NCBI RefSeq assembly: GCF_018127925.1
Contig: NZ_CP072348.1
Location: 379,501-443,500, forward strand
Origin: Prevotella melaninogenica
Lineage (GTDB): Bacteria; Bacteroidota; Bacteroidia; Bacteroidales; Bacteroidaceae
Direction: 5' to 3'
DNA: 64,000 bases
Shown: positions 1 to 8,249 of the stretch, one piece after another
Numbering within the stretch: position 1 is the first letter of the stretch
Layout of the letters: the number at the start of each line of letters is the position of its first letter
Notes under the pieces: generated by a model
Database searches by the model: none
Told to the model about the DNA's origin: nothing
Seen by the model: the letters and a program-made list of their open reading frames with translations, nothing else
Program-made: the position numbers and the translations under genes

Positions 1-1316
1 CTGAGAGAAGCTATATGCCAGCATTGGATACGCTGTTACAGATGATTAAAGACAATGGGAAAGCATTTAAGGTAGCCTTTTCACTTTCGGGCGTAGGTAT
101 TGAGCAACTTGAAATGCATGCTCCACAGGTGCTTGACAAACTGCAAGAACTGAATAATACAGGATGTGTAGAATTTCTTGCAGAACCTTACTCTCATGGT
201 TTGGCATCATTAGCTAATGAGGAAAGCTTTAAGTCTGAAGTAAAGCGTCAGGCTCAGAAGATTAAGGAATACTTTGGTCAGACACCAAAGATATTACGTA
301 ACTCATCACTTATTTATAGTGACGATATTGGTTTGATAGCTTCTCAGATGGGCTTTAAGGGAATGTTGACAGAGGGTGCAAAGCATGTCTTGGGTTGGAA
401 GAGTCCACATTATGTATACAACTGTGCTCTTGCTCCTAACTTAAAACTTCTGTTGCGTGATGTGAAGTTGAGTGATGATATCTCATTGCGTTTCAATAAT
501 TCAGATTGGGATGGCTATCCATTGTTTGCTGATACATATATGGCACAGATTGCAGCACTCCCAGATGAAGAGCAGGTAATCGGTATTTTTATGAACCTTT
601 CAGCACTTGGTATAGAACAGCCATTGTCAAGTAATATTCTTGAGTTCTTCAAGGCGTTACCAGTTTGTGCTAAGCAGCAGGGTATTACCTTCTCTACTCC
701 AACAGAAATTTGCATGAAATTGAAGAGTGTTGACAATCTCTATGTGCCAGATACCTTGAGTTGGATGGATGAAGAACGTGATGTCAGCACATGGTTGGGT
801 AATCCAATGCAGCGTGAAGCTTTTAACAAGTTGTATAGTATTGCTGATCGTGTACGTATTGCTAACGACCCACGTATCAATCAAGACTGGGACTATTTGC
901 AGGCAAGTGACAACTTCCGCTTTATGTCAACCAAACCTTCACGTGTTGGAATGGATCGTGGTATCTATGATAGTCCATTTGATGCCTTCACCAATTATAT
1001 GAATATTCTTGGCGACTTCTTGAATCGTGTCAATACGCTTTATCCTGCTGATATTGATAATGAGGAGTTGAATAGCTTGCTTACCACTATCCGCAACCAG
1101 GGCGATGAAATTGAAATGAGAACTAATGATATTAGTAATCTTCAAGCAAAGGTTGACAAATTGGAAGTTGAAGGTGATAAACTCCGTGCGCAGTTAGAGA
1201 CGAAATCGTCAGCGAAGAAGGCTACTACATCAAAAACTGCAGCAAAGAAACCTGTCAAGAAGGCTTCTGCTAAAAAAGCTGTAAAGGCTGTTGCTGAAGA
1301 AGTGAAAGCTAAGTAA
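1..1316 (+). CDS. Glycoside hydrolase family 57 (alpha-amylase-like), 5' end cut by window
   Basis: The reading frame is open from base 3 through the window edge, so the ATG at 15 is internal and the true start lies upstream. The visible protein matches the compact GH57 alpha-amylase type of Bacteroidales, which acts on alpha-1,4-glucans such as glycogen or starch; no signal peptide can be judged because the N-terminus is missing. Visible segments include ATGCCAGCA-encoded YMPAL followed by KVAFSLSGVGIEQLE and EFLAEPYSHGLASL, as in that family. After about residue 350 there is a predicted coiled coil (EIEMRTNDISNLQAKVDKLE) and then a Lys/Ala-rich basic tail (repeated AKKA/KKPVKKA), a low-complexity extension. 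A rho-independent terminator follows directly. The family call is confident; exact substrate is not. Confidence 0.85.
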   Translation, partial: ERSYMPALDTLLQMIKDNGKAFKVAFSLSGVGIEQLEMHAPQVLDKLQELNNTGCVEFLAEPYSHGLASLANEESFKSEVKRQAQKIKEYFGQTPKILRNSSLIYSDDIGLIASQMGFKGMLTEGAKHVLGWKSPHYVYNCALAPNLKLLLRDVKLSDDISLRFNNSDWDGYPLFADTYMAQIAALPDEEQVIGIFMNLSALGIEQPLSSNILEFFKALPVCAKQQGITFSTPTEICMKLKSVDNLYVPDTLSWMDEERDVSTWLGNPMQREAFNKLYSIADRVRIANDPRINQDWDYLQASDNFRFMSTKPSRVGMDRGIYDSPFDAFTNYMNILGDFLNRVNTLYPADIDNEELNSLLTTIRNQGDEIEMRTNDISNLQAKVDKLEVEGDKLRAQLETKSSAKKATTSKTAAKKPVKKASAKKAVKAVAEEVKAK

Positions 1317-1339
1317 GTCTTTTATAACAATACGTTTAA

Positions 1340-1392
1340 CGCTCATATAGCAAACTGGTGAATCTATCAGTTATACTATATGAGCGTTTTTT
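1340..1392 (+). terminator. Rho-independent terminator after GH57 gene
   Basis: A 10-bp perfect stem (cgctcatata at 1340-1349 with tatatgagcg at 1377-1386) is followed by six T. It lies 24 bases after the GH57 stop codon. Confidence 0.85.
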
Positions 1393-1760
1393 ACAAATAA
1401 CGTATTTTTATGTTGTTGTTTTTTGTAAACTGTTTTTATATGATTTGAAGTCGATACATACTCTTTTGGCTTCTAAAAGACGCCTAATAGGCTTGCAAAA
1501 GATGCCCTTTTGAGGTCTAACTAACACCCTTTTGAAGTTCAATTAGGTACCTTTTCTTGTACTACCTTATAATCAATTGATTTTCTTTTAGTTACAAACC
1601 TGCTTTTGATGTGTGTTTTTGCTATTATATGTAGAGGTTTTATCTGAAATTATGTAATGATTTTTTAAAACCTTATTTGAATCTTTGAAGTATTTTAGAA
1701 AAAGTTTTCTGTGTCTGAGAATGATAATAAAAATAGGTAGTGATACAGCCAATATGGGAT
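1393..1760. repeat. Non-coding stretch with degenerate tandem motif
   Basis: No credible gene is seen between the terminator and the UpxY-like gene. Bases about 1462-1575 hold a run of degenerate units of about 22-27 bp built around ccttttga and an aattag or ctaacta core (for example ccttttgaggtctaactaac at 1506 and ccttttgaagttcaattagg at 1528). This style of repeat looks like a dispersed intergenic element, but no second copy is present in this window. Confidence 0.45.
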
Positions 1761-2330
1761 TTATTTCTCCTCCATTGGAACGCAGCACCAGCGGGAGACT
1801 TTAAGCATCACGCCTATGCCTGGTATTTCTTTTAGGAGATAATATTTCTTACTTGAGCGCACCAGTCGACCTGTCATCCCTTTTAATGGTCCAAACTTAA
1901 CAAGAACCTCGTCCCCAGCTTTCATTTGTGCCTCGTCTGAAGATAGGAACTTACGCATCGTTATCTCTGGATTACACATCAAACGGAATTCATACATCTG
2001 GTCGTGGGGGATAAGAGCATACTCTTGTGAATCCTTAGCTTTCTTTACAACGCTAATCTTATAGTTGGCTTCTTGTACAATTTTCTGAAATGAAATGTCT
2101 TCTCCAGGTTTCTTAACAAAGATAAGATTACGAACAACAGGACGAAGAACAGAATGAGGTTTTCTATCATGTCCTTCTACATCGACATATTGTTCTGGAA
2201 CGAAACATTCCAAACCATGACTTGTAAAGTAGGTTCTCACCTCTTCAAGCTTCAGTGTGAATAGCCTCACTGCATACCAAGGCGTTCCATCATCAATGAC
2301 TCCGTCTATATAGCTTGCTGCTGTTGTCAT
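1761..2330 (-). CDS. UpxY-like NusG-family transcription antiterminator
   Basis: A 189-residue NusG paralogue. The N-terminal NGN domain begins with the typical PWYAVRLFTLKLEEVRTYF (about residues 17-35), carries RNLIFVKK near residue 67, and the C-terminal KOW segment GDEVLVKFGPLKGMTGRLVR is at about 138-157. In Bacteroides, UpxY proteins ride with RNA polymerase through long leaders of capsule operons and prevent early termination. Here the gene is not at the head of the polysaccharide locus 26 kb away; it is the last gene of a minus-strand trio, 24 bases after trpG. It could serve a distant locus, or be a LoaP/RfaH-like specialised paralogue. Family call is firm, target unknown. Confidence 0.85.
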   Translation of the reverse strand: MTTAASYIDGVIDDGTPWYAVRLFTLKLEEVRTYFTSHGLECFVPEQYVDVEGHDRKPHSVLRPVVRNLIFVKKPGEDISFQKIVQEANYKISVVKKAKDSQEYALIPHDQMYEFRLMCNPEITMRKFLSSDEAQMKAGDEVLVKFGPLKGMTGRLVRSSKKYYLLKEIPGIGVMLKVSRWCCVPMEEK

Positions 2331-2354
2331 AGTTTGTACAAGAATAATTATTTG

Positions 2355-2924
2355 TTAGATGTGTAACCAATTAGCCATAATCCTTTTCCCATCTGGTGTT
2401 AGAACGCTCTCTGGGTGGAATTGGATGCCATAGATATTATGCGTTCTATGGCGTAATGCCATGATTAGTCTCTCTTTGCTTTCGGCTATTATTTCTAAGC
2501 AATCGGGGAAGTTTGTTTTCTCTACGACCCAACTATGATAGCGTCCCACGAGAAAGGTTTTAGGCAAACCAGCAAATAATGGCGTTTCAACGATTTGTGT
2601 GGTTTCAGTTGTTACACCATGGAAGACATCAGACAAATTCTTCAACTTTGCTCCGAATACCTCACCTATGGCTTGATGTCCTAAGCAAACACCCAAGATA
2701 GGTTTTACCCCAGCATAACGATGAATAACGTCCAATAGTAAGCCAGCTTCTGAAGGAACGCCAGGACCAGGACTTAAAACAATACGATCGTAGTTATTCA
2801 AGTCTTCAAGGGAGAACTGATTGTTGCGAACTACCGTTACATCAACTCCTAATTCCTTTATGAGATGAACAAGATTATAGGTGAAAGAATCGTAGTTATC
2901 AATGATAACACAATTTGTTTTCAT
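2355..2924 (-). CDS. trpG: Anthranilate/aminodeoxychorismate synthase glutamine amidotransferase subunit
   Basis: A 189-residue class I glutamine amidotransferase that supplies ammonia from glutamine to an anthranilate synthase (TrpE) or aminodeoxychorismate synthase (PabB) partner. The catalytic triad is visible: Cys80 in GVCLGHQAIGE and His170/Glu172 in QFHPES. The N-terminal IIDNYDSFTYNL and LSPGPGVP motifs are those of the TrpG/PabA group. It lies 28 bases after trpF, arguing for tryptophan synthesis, but no trpE, trpD, trpC, trpA or trpB is in the window, so the partner must be encoded elsewhere and a PabA role (folate) or a shared role cannot be excluded. Confidence 0.88.
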   Translation of the reverse strand: MKTNCVIIDNYDSFTYNLVHLIKELGVDVTVVRNNQFSLEDLNNYDRIVLSPGPGVPSEAGLLLDVIHRYAGVKPILGVCLGHQAIGEVFGAKLKNLSDVFHGVTTETTQIVETPLFAGLPKTFLVGRYHSWVVEKTNFPDCLEIIAESKERLIMALRHRTHNIYGIQFHPESVLTPDGKRIMANWLHI

Positions 2925-2952
2925 TCGTGTATCAACCTTCTAATCAATAGAC

Positions 2953-3618
2953 TTACTTTACTTTTTCAAGAAAGTCCTTTAGTAAAGCAACATCCTTTAC
3001 CGCTGGTGCTGTCTCAAACTTCTCGTTCACACTGATACCATAGAACTGGGGATAAGAAAAACCTTTAATCTTCTCAACATCTTCGGTACCAATATTTCCA
3101 CTTACAAGGAAAGGAACTTTCCCGTCATACGCTTCCAAAATGCTCCAATCCTTTAGATTATCTTGGATGTCAAAGAGGAAATAATCAACCCCTTCTACAT
3201 ACTCCTTGTATTTCTCAATGTCCTCACGCTTTGTAATGACAATGCGCTTCATAATCTTTATCCCAGCATGAATATCTGGGTCAATGGTACGGCGAAGATT
3301 ATCAATCATCACCATACTTTCTTCTCCATTAAGTTGGACGATATCAAGATTGAAGTTTACAACACGTGTAACAATATTCTGTGGCATGTCATCGGCAAAG
3401 ACTCCACAAAGAGTAGGTCTTTGTTGCTGTTGAGATGAATCGTGTTCAGATAAGGCAGACAGCGTTCCATAATCGGGAATAATACCAGCACATGACGATA
3501 TCTGACTAACATAGCGTTCGCTCTTAGGAAGGAAATCCAATCCTACCCAGTCTATGCCAAGTTGAGAAACTTCGTGAATATTGTGGGCATCACGCATGCC
3601 GCATACCTTTATAATCAT
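2953..3618 (-). CDS. trpF: Phosphoribosylanthranilate isomerase
   Basis: Catalyses the Amadori rearrangement of N-(5'-phosphoribosyl)anthranilate to CdRP in tryptophan synthesis. The (beta/alpha)8 landmarks are present: IIKVCGMR at the start with the catalytic Cys6, WVGLDFLPKSERYV near residue 24, CGVFADD and VQLNGEE in the middle, and FLVSGNIG in the phosphate-binding C-terminal part. At 221 residues it is slightly longer than usual because of a Ser/Gln-rich loop (HDSSQQQQRP near residue 60). It is the first gene of the trio trpF-trpG-UpxY-like. A TAnnTTTG-type box lies about 34 bases upstream of the start. Confidence 0.88.
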   Translation of the reverse strand: MIIKVCGMRDAHNIHEVSQLGIDWVGLDFLPKSERYVSQISSCAGIIPDYGTLSALSEHDSSQQQQRPTLCGVFADDMPQNIVTRVVNFNLDIVQLNGEESMVMIDNLRRTIDPDIHAGIKIMKRIVITKREDIEKYKEYVEGVDYFLFDIQDNLKDWSILEAYDGKVPFLVSGNIGTEDVEKIKGFSYPQFYGISVNEKFETAPAVKDVALLKDFLEKVK

Positions 3619-3651
3619 ATAGATATAAAATTCTCAAATACTTTTACGCTA

Positions 3652-3659
3652 CAAACTTA
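3652..3659 (-). promoter_or_regulatory. Possible -7 box for trpF set
   Basis: On the minus strand this reads taagtttg, matching the Bacteroidetes TAnnTTTG box, 34 bases upstream of trpF. No clear TTTG -33 partner is seen, so confidence is limited. Confidence 0.35.
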
Positions 3660-3770
3660 CATAAAATTATCGAATTATACGCTTGTGAAATGGAGAAAAG
3701 CTCTTTTATTTAGAGGAAAGACGAATTAAGAGGAATGATTCAAGAGTATTCCTATAAAATTAATGTATTT

Positions 3771-3822
3771 AACCTAAATCTCTAAGTTTGTAATTCATAT
3801 TGCAAACTTAGAGATTTGGGTT
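3771..3822. repeat. Long 20-bp hairpin in intergenic DNA
   Basis: The arms 3771-3790 (aacctaaatctctaagtttg) and 3803-3822 pair over 20 bp with a single G-T mismatch around a 12-base loop. There is no T-run on either side, so it is not a standard terminator. It sits between divergent trpF and the small ORF/rpe pair. Confidence 0.7.
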
Positions 3823-3913
3823 CAAAGTGAAAATATTCTTGTAGGAAGATATAATAATATCTATTAGATAGCGTTTAGATGACATATAACTCTCAACAAC
3901 TTATTTTTGGCCT

Positions 3914-4042
3914 ATGGTTAGAATATTTACTTCCGAAGAACTTAAGCCGTCTGAGAAGACGCTTAATATTATCCGACAGATAGCTTATACCTATCGTGTT
4001 ATTAAAATCAATGGGAAGATGCAAACCTTCTGTTTGAATTAA
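3914..4042 (+). CDS. Small conserved-looking protein upstream of rpe (42 aa)
   Basis: The ORF encodes 42 residues starting MVRIFTSEELKPSEKTLNII and ending NGKMQTFCLN. Its stop codon is only 7 bases before the rpe start, which suggests co-transcription and possibly translational coupling. The sequence has a balanced composition, no membrane segment and no signal peptide, and it resembles small hypothetical proteins of about this size common in Bacteroidales; that recollection was not checked. It has no known function. The main alternative is a non-coded leader of rpe. Confidence 0.6.
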   Translation: MVRIFTSEELKPSEKTLNIIRQIAYTYRVIKINGKMQTFCLN

Positions 4043-4049
4043 TATTTAT

Positions 4050-4706
4050 ATGGAAATAATAGTATCACCTTCCCTGCTCTCCGCTGACTTCCTTCATTTG
4101 GATAAGGAGATTGAAATGATTAATGAAAGTGAGGCTGATTGGCTTCACATGGATGTAATGGATGGCGTCTTTGTACCTAATATCTCTTTTGGCTTTCCTG
4201 TGCTTGAAGCAGTAGGTAAGGCATGCAAGAAGCCAATGGACGTACACTTTATGATTGTTCACCCAGAAAACTATATCCAACAGACAGCTGACACTGGTGC
4301 AGCTATCATGAATGTTCAGTATGAGGCTTGTGTTCACTTACATCGAACGATACAAGCGATTCATGCAGCTGGTATGAAAGCTGGTGTGACGCTTAACCCT
4401 TCAACACCTGTCAATGTTCTTGAGGATATCATTGGTGATGTGGATATCGTTCAACTCATGAGTGTAAACCCTGGTTTTGGTGGACAGAAATTCATAGAGA
4501 GCAGTATCAAGAAAGTACAACGCCTTCGTCAGTTGATTGAGCGTGAAGGTAGTAATGCACTGATAGAGGTTGATGGCGGTGTACAGGCTGAGACGGCTCC
4601 TCGTTTAGTTGAGGCTGGTGTCGACATTCTTGTTAGTGGCAGTTATGTCTTTAAGGCTGCAGATCCTAAGGCAACTATCCACTCACTCAAACAATTACAT
4701 AGATAA
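4050..4706 (+). CDS. rpe: Ribulose-phosphate 3-epimerase
   Basis: Interconverts ribulose 5-phosphate and xylulose 5-phosphate in the pentose phosphate pathway. Signature segments are all present in 218 residues: SPSLLSADF at the N-terminus, DWLHMDVMDGVFVPNISFG (metal-binding His and Asp) near residue 30, DVHFMI near 65, MSVNPGFGGQKF near 137 and EVDGGV near 172. Length is normal for the family. The ATG at 4050 is 7 bases after the stop of the preceding small ORF. A convergent terminator hairpin separates it from the sigma factor gene. Confidence 0.93.
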   Translation: MEIIVSPSLLSADFLHLDKEIEMINESEADWLHMDVMDGVFVPNISFGFPVLEAVGKACKKPMDVHFMIVHPENYIQQTADTGAAIMNVQYEACVHLHRTIQAIHAAGMKAGVTLNPSTPVNVLEDIIGDVDIVQLMSVNPGFGGQKFIESSIKKVQRLRQLIEREGSNALIEVDGGVQAETAPRLVEAGVDILVSGSYVFKAADPKATIHSLKQLHR

Positions 4707-4725
4707 TTATAAGGTATAAAAGATA

Positions 4726-4768
4726 CCCTCACTTGTTCTTAACGTGATAGTTAAGAGATAAGTGAGGG
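4726..4768. terminator. Bidirectional terminator between rpe and sigma factor gene
   Basis: The stem ccctcactt (4726-4734) pairs with aagtgaggg (4760-4768), extended imperfectly by gttcttaac/gttaagaga, followed by cattttg. It sits between two convergent genes. Confidence 0.7.
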
Positions 4769-4802
4769 CATTTTGTATCGTTAAGAAAAGAACTATTTGT
4801 TC

Positions 4803-5405
4803 TTATGTTAATTGCAAACTTACTTTGTGTTCACGAACCATTCTCCGCAAGTTGAATATGGCGTAACGCATACGACCAAGGCTGGTATTAATGCTGACAC
4901 CCGTCGTCTCAGCAATCTCTTTAAAAGACATCTCTTGGTAAAAACGCATAAATACCACTTCACGCTGTGTCGCAGGAAGAAGGTTCATCATTCGTTTTAC
5001 ATCTGAGAGTGTCTGACTGTTAATGAATTGACACTCAATGTTATCAATAACAGTATCATCACCACCGACATTGGATAGATCATTATCCTTTGGAGCATCA
5101 ATCACCTTATCTGCACGTTGCGCACGATACCAGTCCATAATCACATTATGAGCGATACGCATAATCCATGCAGAGAACTTACCTGTTGGTGAGTATCTTC
5201 CCTGTTGCAACTTCGTGATAATCTTTACAAAGGTTTCTTGAAACAAGTCATCAGCAGCATCCCTATCACGCACAACGAATAGAATATACGAAAAAAGTTT
5301 CGATTGATTGCGCGATAGCAACAAATCGAAAGCATCGTTGCTTCCTTCAATGTATGACAATGCCAACTGTTCGTCGGTCATCTCATTCAGATTCTTCATT
5401 TTCAA
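4803..5405 (-). CDS. ECF-type RNA polymerase sigma factor
   Basis: A 200-residue sigma-70 family factor with only regions 2 and 4. Region 2 includes DAADDLFQETFVKIITKL and the -10 recognition helix segment FSAWIMRIAHNVIMDWYR (about residues 80-97). Region 4 includes LPATQREVVFMRFYQEMSFKEIAETTGVS, a helix-turn-helix, near residues 145-173. No anti-sigma factor gene is adjacent, and the neighbour downstream is convergent, so control may be transcriptional or by a distant partner. It has its own good promoter at 5472-5503. MKMK and the internal MK two residues later are both possible starts. The regulon is not visible. Confidence 0.88.
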   Translation of the reverse strand: MKMKNLNEMTDEQLALSYIEGSNDAFDLLLSRNQSKLFSYILFVVRDRDAADDLFQETFVKIITKLQQGRYSPTGKFSAWIMRIAHNVIMDWYRAQRADKVIDAPKDNDLSNVGGDDTVIDNIECQFINSQTLSDVKRMMNLLPATQREVVFMRFYQEMSFKEIAETTGVSINTSLGRMRYAIFNLRRMVREHKVSLQLT

Positions 5406-5471
5406 TCTTATTTCTTATGAAGTAGAAGTTTATCGATAGGCTTTTCTAACTTATATAATTATTTGGGAATG

Positions 5472-5503
5472 CAAATATAATCATTTTTCTTATTTAGAGC
5501 AAA
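5472..5503 (-). promoter_or_regulatory. Promoter of ECF sigma gene
   Basis: On the minus strand: -33 box TTTG (5500-5503), 20-base spacer, -7 box TATATTTG (5472-5479). This matches the Bacteroidetes sigma-ABfr consensus; the start codon is about 66 bases further on. Confidence 0.65.
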
Positions 5504-5519
5504 TCTTTTATATAAAAAG

Positions 5520-6005
5520 TCATTCGTCCAACCATTCACTTGCCAGGATATGCTTTTTCATTCCTGGTACTCCCAAGTACTTTTGTTTAATTCCGAAGAA
5601 GGCTATATGTTTACCATAGTTTTGCGGATTGGCTGCTAAGCCTATTTCTTCTTTCATTTGTTTGTTGACCATTTGAATAGAAATAACATTCTCAGGCTCA
5701 GTCTCTTCTGGGTTATCAGCTAATAGGATTGCAGAGTCATACGTGAAAGGTGCTTCCCATTCTGCCTGCTTGATGCTTCGTTTGCAAGCACCAACAATAT
5801 AACCATGTACCCAAACTCCATTATTCCCAAAGTCTCCTTTGATAAATTCCGAAACAGTATAGATCTTTGCTTCATTAGGTGAGTGAGAAGGAGAATGCTT
5901 TTCTGTTTCGTCTTCATTATTATCATCTGATGGTAGAATTGTTTTACCACAACTAAACAATAGTACAGCTGCGAAAAGTAAGAAAAAAAGTTTGTATATC
6001 TTCAT
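5520..6005 (-). CDS. DUF6359-type lipoprotein
   Basis: The likely start is the ATG at 6005 (MKIYKLFFLLFAAVLLFSC), giving 161 residues; an upstream in-frame ATG at 6032 would place a polar stretch before the signal peptide and overlap the promoter. The lipobox LLFSC predicts lipidation and export. After an acidic Asn/Asp/Glu linker comes a domain starting YTVSEFIKGDFGNNGVWVHGYIVGAC, the pattern of OB-fold-like DUF6359 domains found in Bacteroidales surface proteins. Function is unknown. The gene stands alone with its own promoter; an IS66 element lies 245 bases upstream. Confidence 0.7.
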   Translation of the reverse strand: MKIYKLFFLLFAAVLLFSCGKTILPSDDNNEDETEKHSPSHSPNEAKIYTVSEFIKGDFGNNGVWVHGYIVGACKRSIKQAEWEAPFTYDSAILLADNPEETEPENVISIQMVNKQMKEEIGLAANPQNYGKHIAFFGIKQKYLGVPGMKKHILASEWLDE

Positions 6006-6029
6006 AGAATTAAGTTTAATAATCTGATA

Positions 6030-6060
6030 CAAAGGTAAGTAAAGATTATCAATAAGTCAA
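6030..6060 (-). promoter_or_regulatory. Promoter of DUF6359 lipoprotein gene
   Basis: On the minus strand: TTG (6058-6060), 20-base spacer, TACCTTTG (6030-6037), followed 25 bases later by the ATG at 6005. This fit supports the shorter start. Confidence 0.6.
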
Positions 6061-6100
6061 GTGTTGGAGTCGTTTTTCTGAAATTTAGATAAATAAAAAA

Positions 6101-6128
6101 GAGGTTGGTGCAGGAAGCTACCAACCTC
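6101..6128 (-). terminator. Terminator-like hairpin reading leftward
   Basis: The stem gaggttggt (6101-6109) pairs with accaacctc (6120-6128). On the minus strand it is followed by a T-rich run (ttttttattt). No minus-strand gene lies to its right before prfC, so it may insulate the lipoprotein promoter or belong to something displaced by the IS66 insertion. Confidence 0.55.
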
Positions 6129-6249
6129 GAAAATGATTTAGCAAAATATCTAAATCAGTGAAAAACACGTCGCAAATATAGGATAAATAGTGGAATAAAA
6201 CAAATTTTACCAACAAAAAAATAAGTTTTTAACATTGTATGCGCACACA

Positions 6250-7831
6250 GTAACTATTCAGCGGTATCGATCAGTCTGTATTTTCTCCTCTAAAATCTTC
6301 GTATAAAGGCTATAAATATGCTTGTTTTTCTTGCGTATTTCAGATTTTCTTTGTACCTTTATACCTATGAAAGAGCAGGTTACGGACATATCAAAAGTAT
6401 TACAAGGCATGACGGAAGAGATGCGATTATTACGTGCAACTGTTAATCAGCAGTATGCCGAGATTATCAAATTGAACCGTAACATAAATGCTCTGAACCT
6501 CCAAATTCGCAAGAAAGATACGGAACTTATAAACTTACAGGAACGCTTGGCTAAGTATGAAAAACCTGACAACAACTCTAATAACAGCAGCACTCCGCCA
6601 AGCAAGGAGCGTATGAAGGATGAGGTTATCAGAAGAACAAGAAGTCTCCGTAAGCCAAGTGGTAAGAAGGTGGGAGGACAAAAGGGACATGATGGGCATA
6701 AGCTGTCTTGCTCTTCCATACCTGACGAGATAATTGATGAGGTACCCAACTATTGCACTCGTTGCGGAGAATCTTTATCAGATACAGAACGTGTACTTGA
6801 TTATGTGACGCAGGTTATTTCCATTCCAGAGTTGAAGCCCGTAATCAGGGAAATCCGACACTATGTGATGGTATGCAAGAACTGTGGTGAACGTATTCGG
6901 ACGGCACCGAGACGGCGGTCAAACAACGTGGTATATGATTCAAGCGTAAAGACCTTAGTGGTTTATCTGAGTGTCGTGCAATTTCTTCCTTATGGTCGCA
7001 TAGAAAGTTTTTTGCGTGAGGTATTTGGACTCACTCCAAGCGAAGGCTCGCTGGTGAACTGAGTAAATGAGGCAAAGAGAAATGCACAACCTGTGATTGA
7101 TAAGATTAAAGAATATATCAAGTTATCAGCAGTTGTTGGTTTCGATGAGAGCGGCTTGTACTGTAAGAAAAGACTCGACTGGGCATGGATAGCACAAACC
7201 ATTTATTACACACTGCTTTTCCGTGCTAATGGAAGAGGGGCGAAGGTATTAGCAGACAAGTTTGGCGATAGCCTGGAACGAATGACTGCCGTTACCGACC
7301 GCCATAGCGCATACTTTGCACTCCATTTCCTCAATCACCAGATATGCCTTGCTCACTTACTGCGCGAACTGCAATATCTCTCAGAGTTGAACACTAAGCA
7401 AGAGTGGTCTGGGAAAGTAACCAATCTGTTCCGTGAAGCCATTCACGAGCGGAATAGCAATCCGAACGACGTTATAGACAAGGTGTCATGGACCCGACGT
7501 TTAGACAATCTACTCAAACAGAATATAGAGGAGCTTGGTAAAAAGTTTATTACGTTCAGAAAAGGCTTGGTCAAATGCAGAGATTACATTTTCAATTTCC
7601 TCGAAAATCCGATGATACCATTTGACAATAATGGAAGTGAACGTGGAATACGCAAGCTAAAAATCAAACTGAAGAACTCCTGTGCTTTTCGTTCAGACTT
7701 CGGAGCAGACGCTTTCCTTGAACTTCATTCGATTGTAGAAACAGCTAAGAAGCACGACAAAACTCCATATAATGCGATTCAAGCCTTATTTAAGGTTTGA
7801 TAATATATATCAATTATCGCTGAATAGTTAC
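6250..7831 (+). mobile_element. IS66-family insertion sequence, 1582 bp
   Basis: Ends are defined by 14-bp perfect inverted repeats gtaactattcagcg (6250-6263) and cgctgaatagttac (7818-7831). An 8-bp target duplication cgcacaca flanks it (6242-6249 and 7832-7839), the length expected for IS66. Only the large transposase (TnpC-like) is present, without tnpA/tnpB, as in the shorter ISBst12-like members. The copy is probably not autonomous because its transposase has an in-frame stop. Confidence 0.93.
6367..7800 (+). pseudogene. IS66 transposase interrupted by one in-frame TGA
   Basis: Two reading frames in the same phase (to 7062 and from 7063) form one IS66 transposase of about 477 residues, broken only by TGA at 7060-7062. 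The junction reads SEGSLVN-stop-VNEAKRNAQ, where the family has Trp, so TGG to TGA is the likely change. Visible parts: N-terminal coiled coil, zinc finger CTRCGE...CKNCGE at about residues 135-185, DDE residues in VGFDESG, VTDRHSAYF and NNGSERGIRKLKI. The ATG at 6367 (MKEQVTDISK) is preferred over an upstream start inside a hydrophobic stretch. Confidence 0.88.
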
Positions 7832-7839
7832 CGCACACA

Positions 7840-7914
7840 TGGACTAAATATGAAACGGTAGGTTCTTCTGAAATGTGCCGTGATGAAGATGCTGTAATTG
7901 GTGTCAAACGATAA
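7840..7914 (+). pseudogene. Possible C-terminal tail of a gene cut by IS66
   Basis: Immediately right of the IS66 target duplication an open frame reads WTKYETVGSSEMCRDEDAVI and a few more residues to TAA at 7912. With the IS removed the frame stays open leftward only to about 6196 through A-rich sequence with no ATG. It may be the end of a protein largely lost already, or chance coding. Confidence 0.25.
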
Positions 7915-8249
7915 TACCTCTTTATACGAATAGTTTTATTTTTAATTTGCTGTCACTTTTAACACTTTGCGTAACACTGCTGTAAATAAGCAAGTTATAT
8001 TCTTGAAATGACTGACAGAAGTGACAGGAACTTTATTTTTGAGAGAATTGCTTTGCCGTAATCGCTTTTTTATTTTATATTTAGTGATAAGGCGAAAGAG
8101 ATAATGACAACGCAGAAGTCATTCAATGATTATACTGAAATCTAAGGGCTTGTAGTGAAACAGATGTGCCAATATAAAAGAATGATTCCAACAGCAGTCG
8201 TATGTTGGAGGGCTCACACATGAGTGCATGATAAAAAGAATTCGTATAA
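7915..8249. other. Non-coding stretch with a dispersed palindromic repeat
   Basis: No gene seen. It contains one copy of the CTGTCACTT palindromic element (7946-8040) described separately. The remainder is AT-rich and unassigned. Confidence 0.5.
7946..8040 (+). repeat. CTGTCACTT palindromic dispersed element, copy 1
   Basis: The ends ctgtcactt (7950-7958) and aagtgacag (8019-8027) are inverted repeats; a matching element of the same length lies in opposite orientation at 34805-34900. Both share tgctgtcacttttaaca at one end and gacagaagtgacagg at the other, with a diverged middle. Confidence 0.75.

Noticed and set aside
1588-1788. 66-codon minus-strand frame downstream of the UpxY-like gene
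   Set aside because: It overlaps the end of the UpxY-like gene in another frame and has AT-rich random composition.
7060-7062. TGA recoding (selenocysteine or Trp code) in the IS66 transposase
   Set aside because: TGA is used as a normal stop elsewhere in the window, for example in fmt, the site aligns with Trp rather than Cys, and no SECIS-like stem was evident; kept only as a minor speculation on readthrough.
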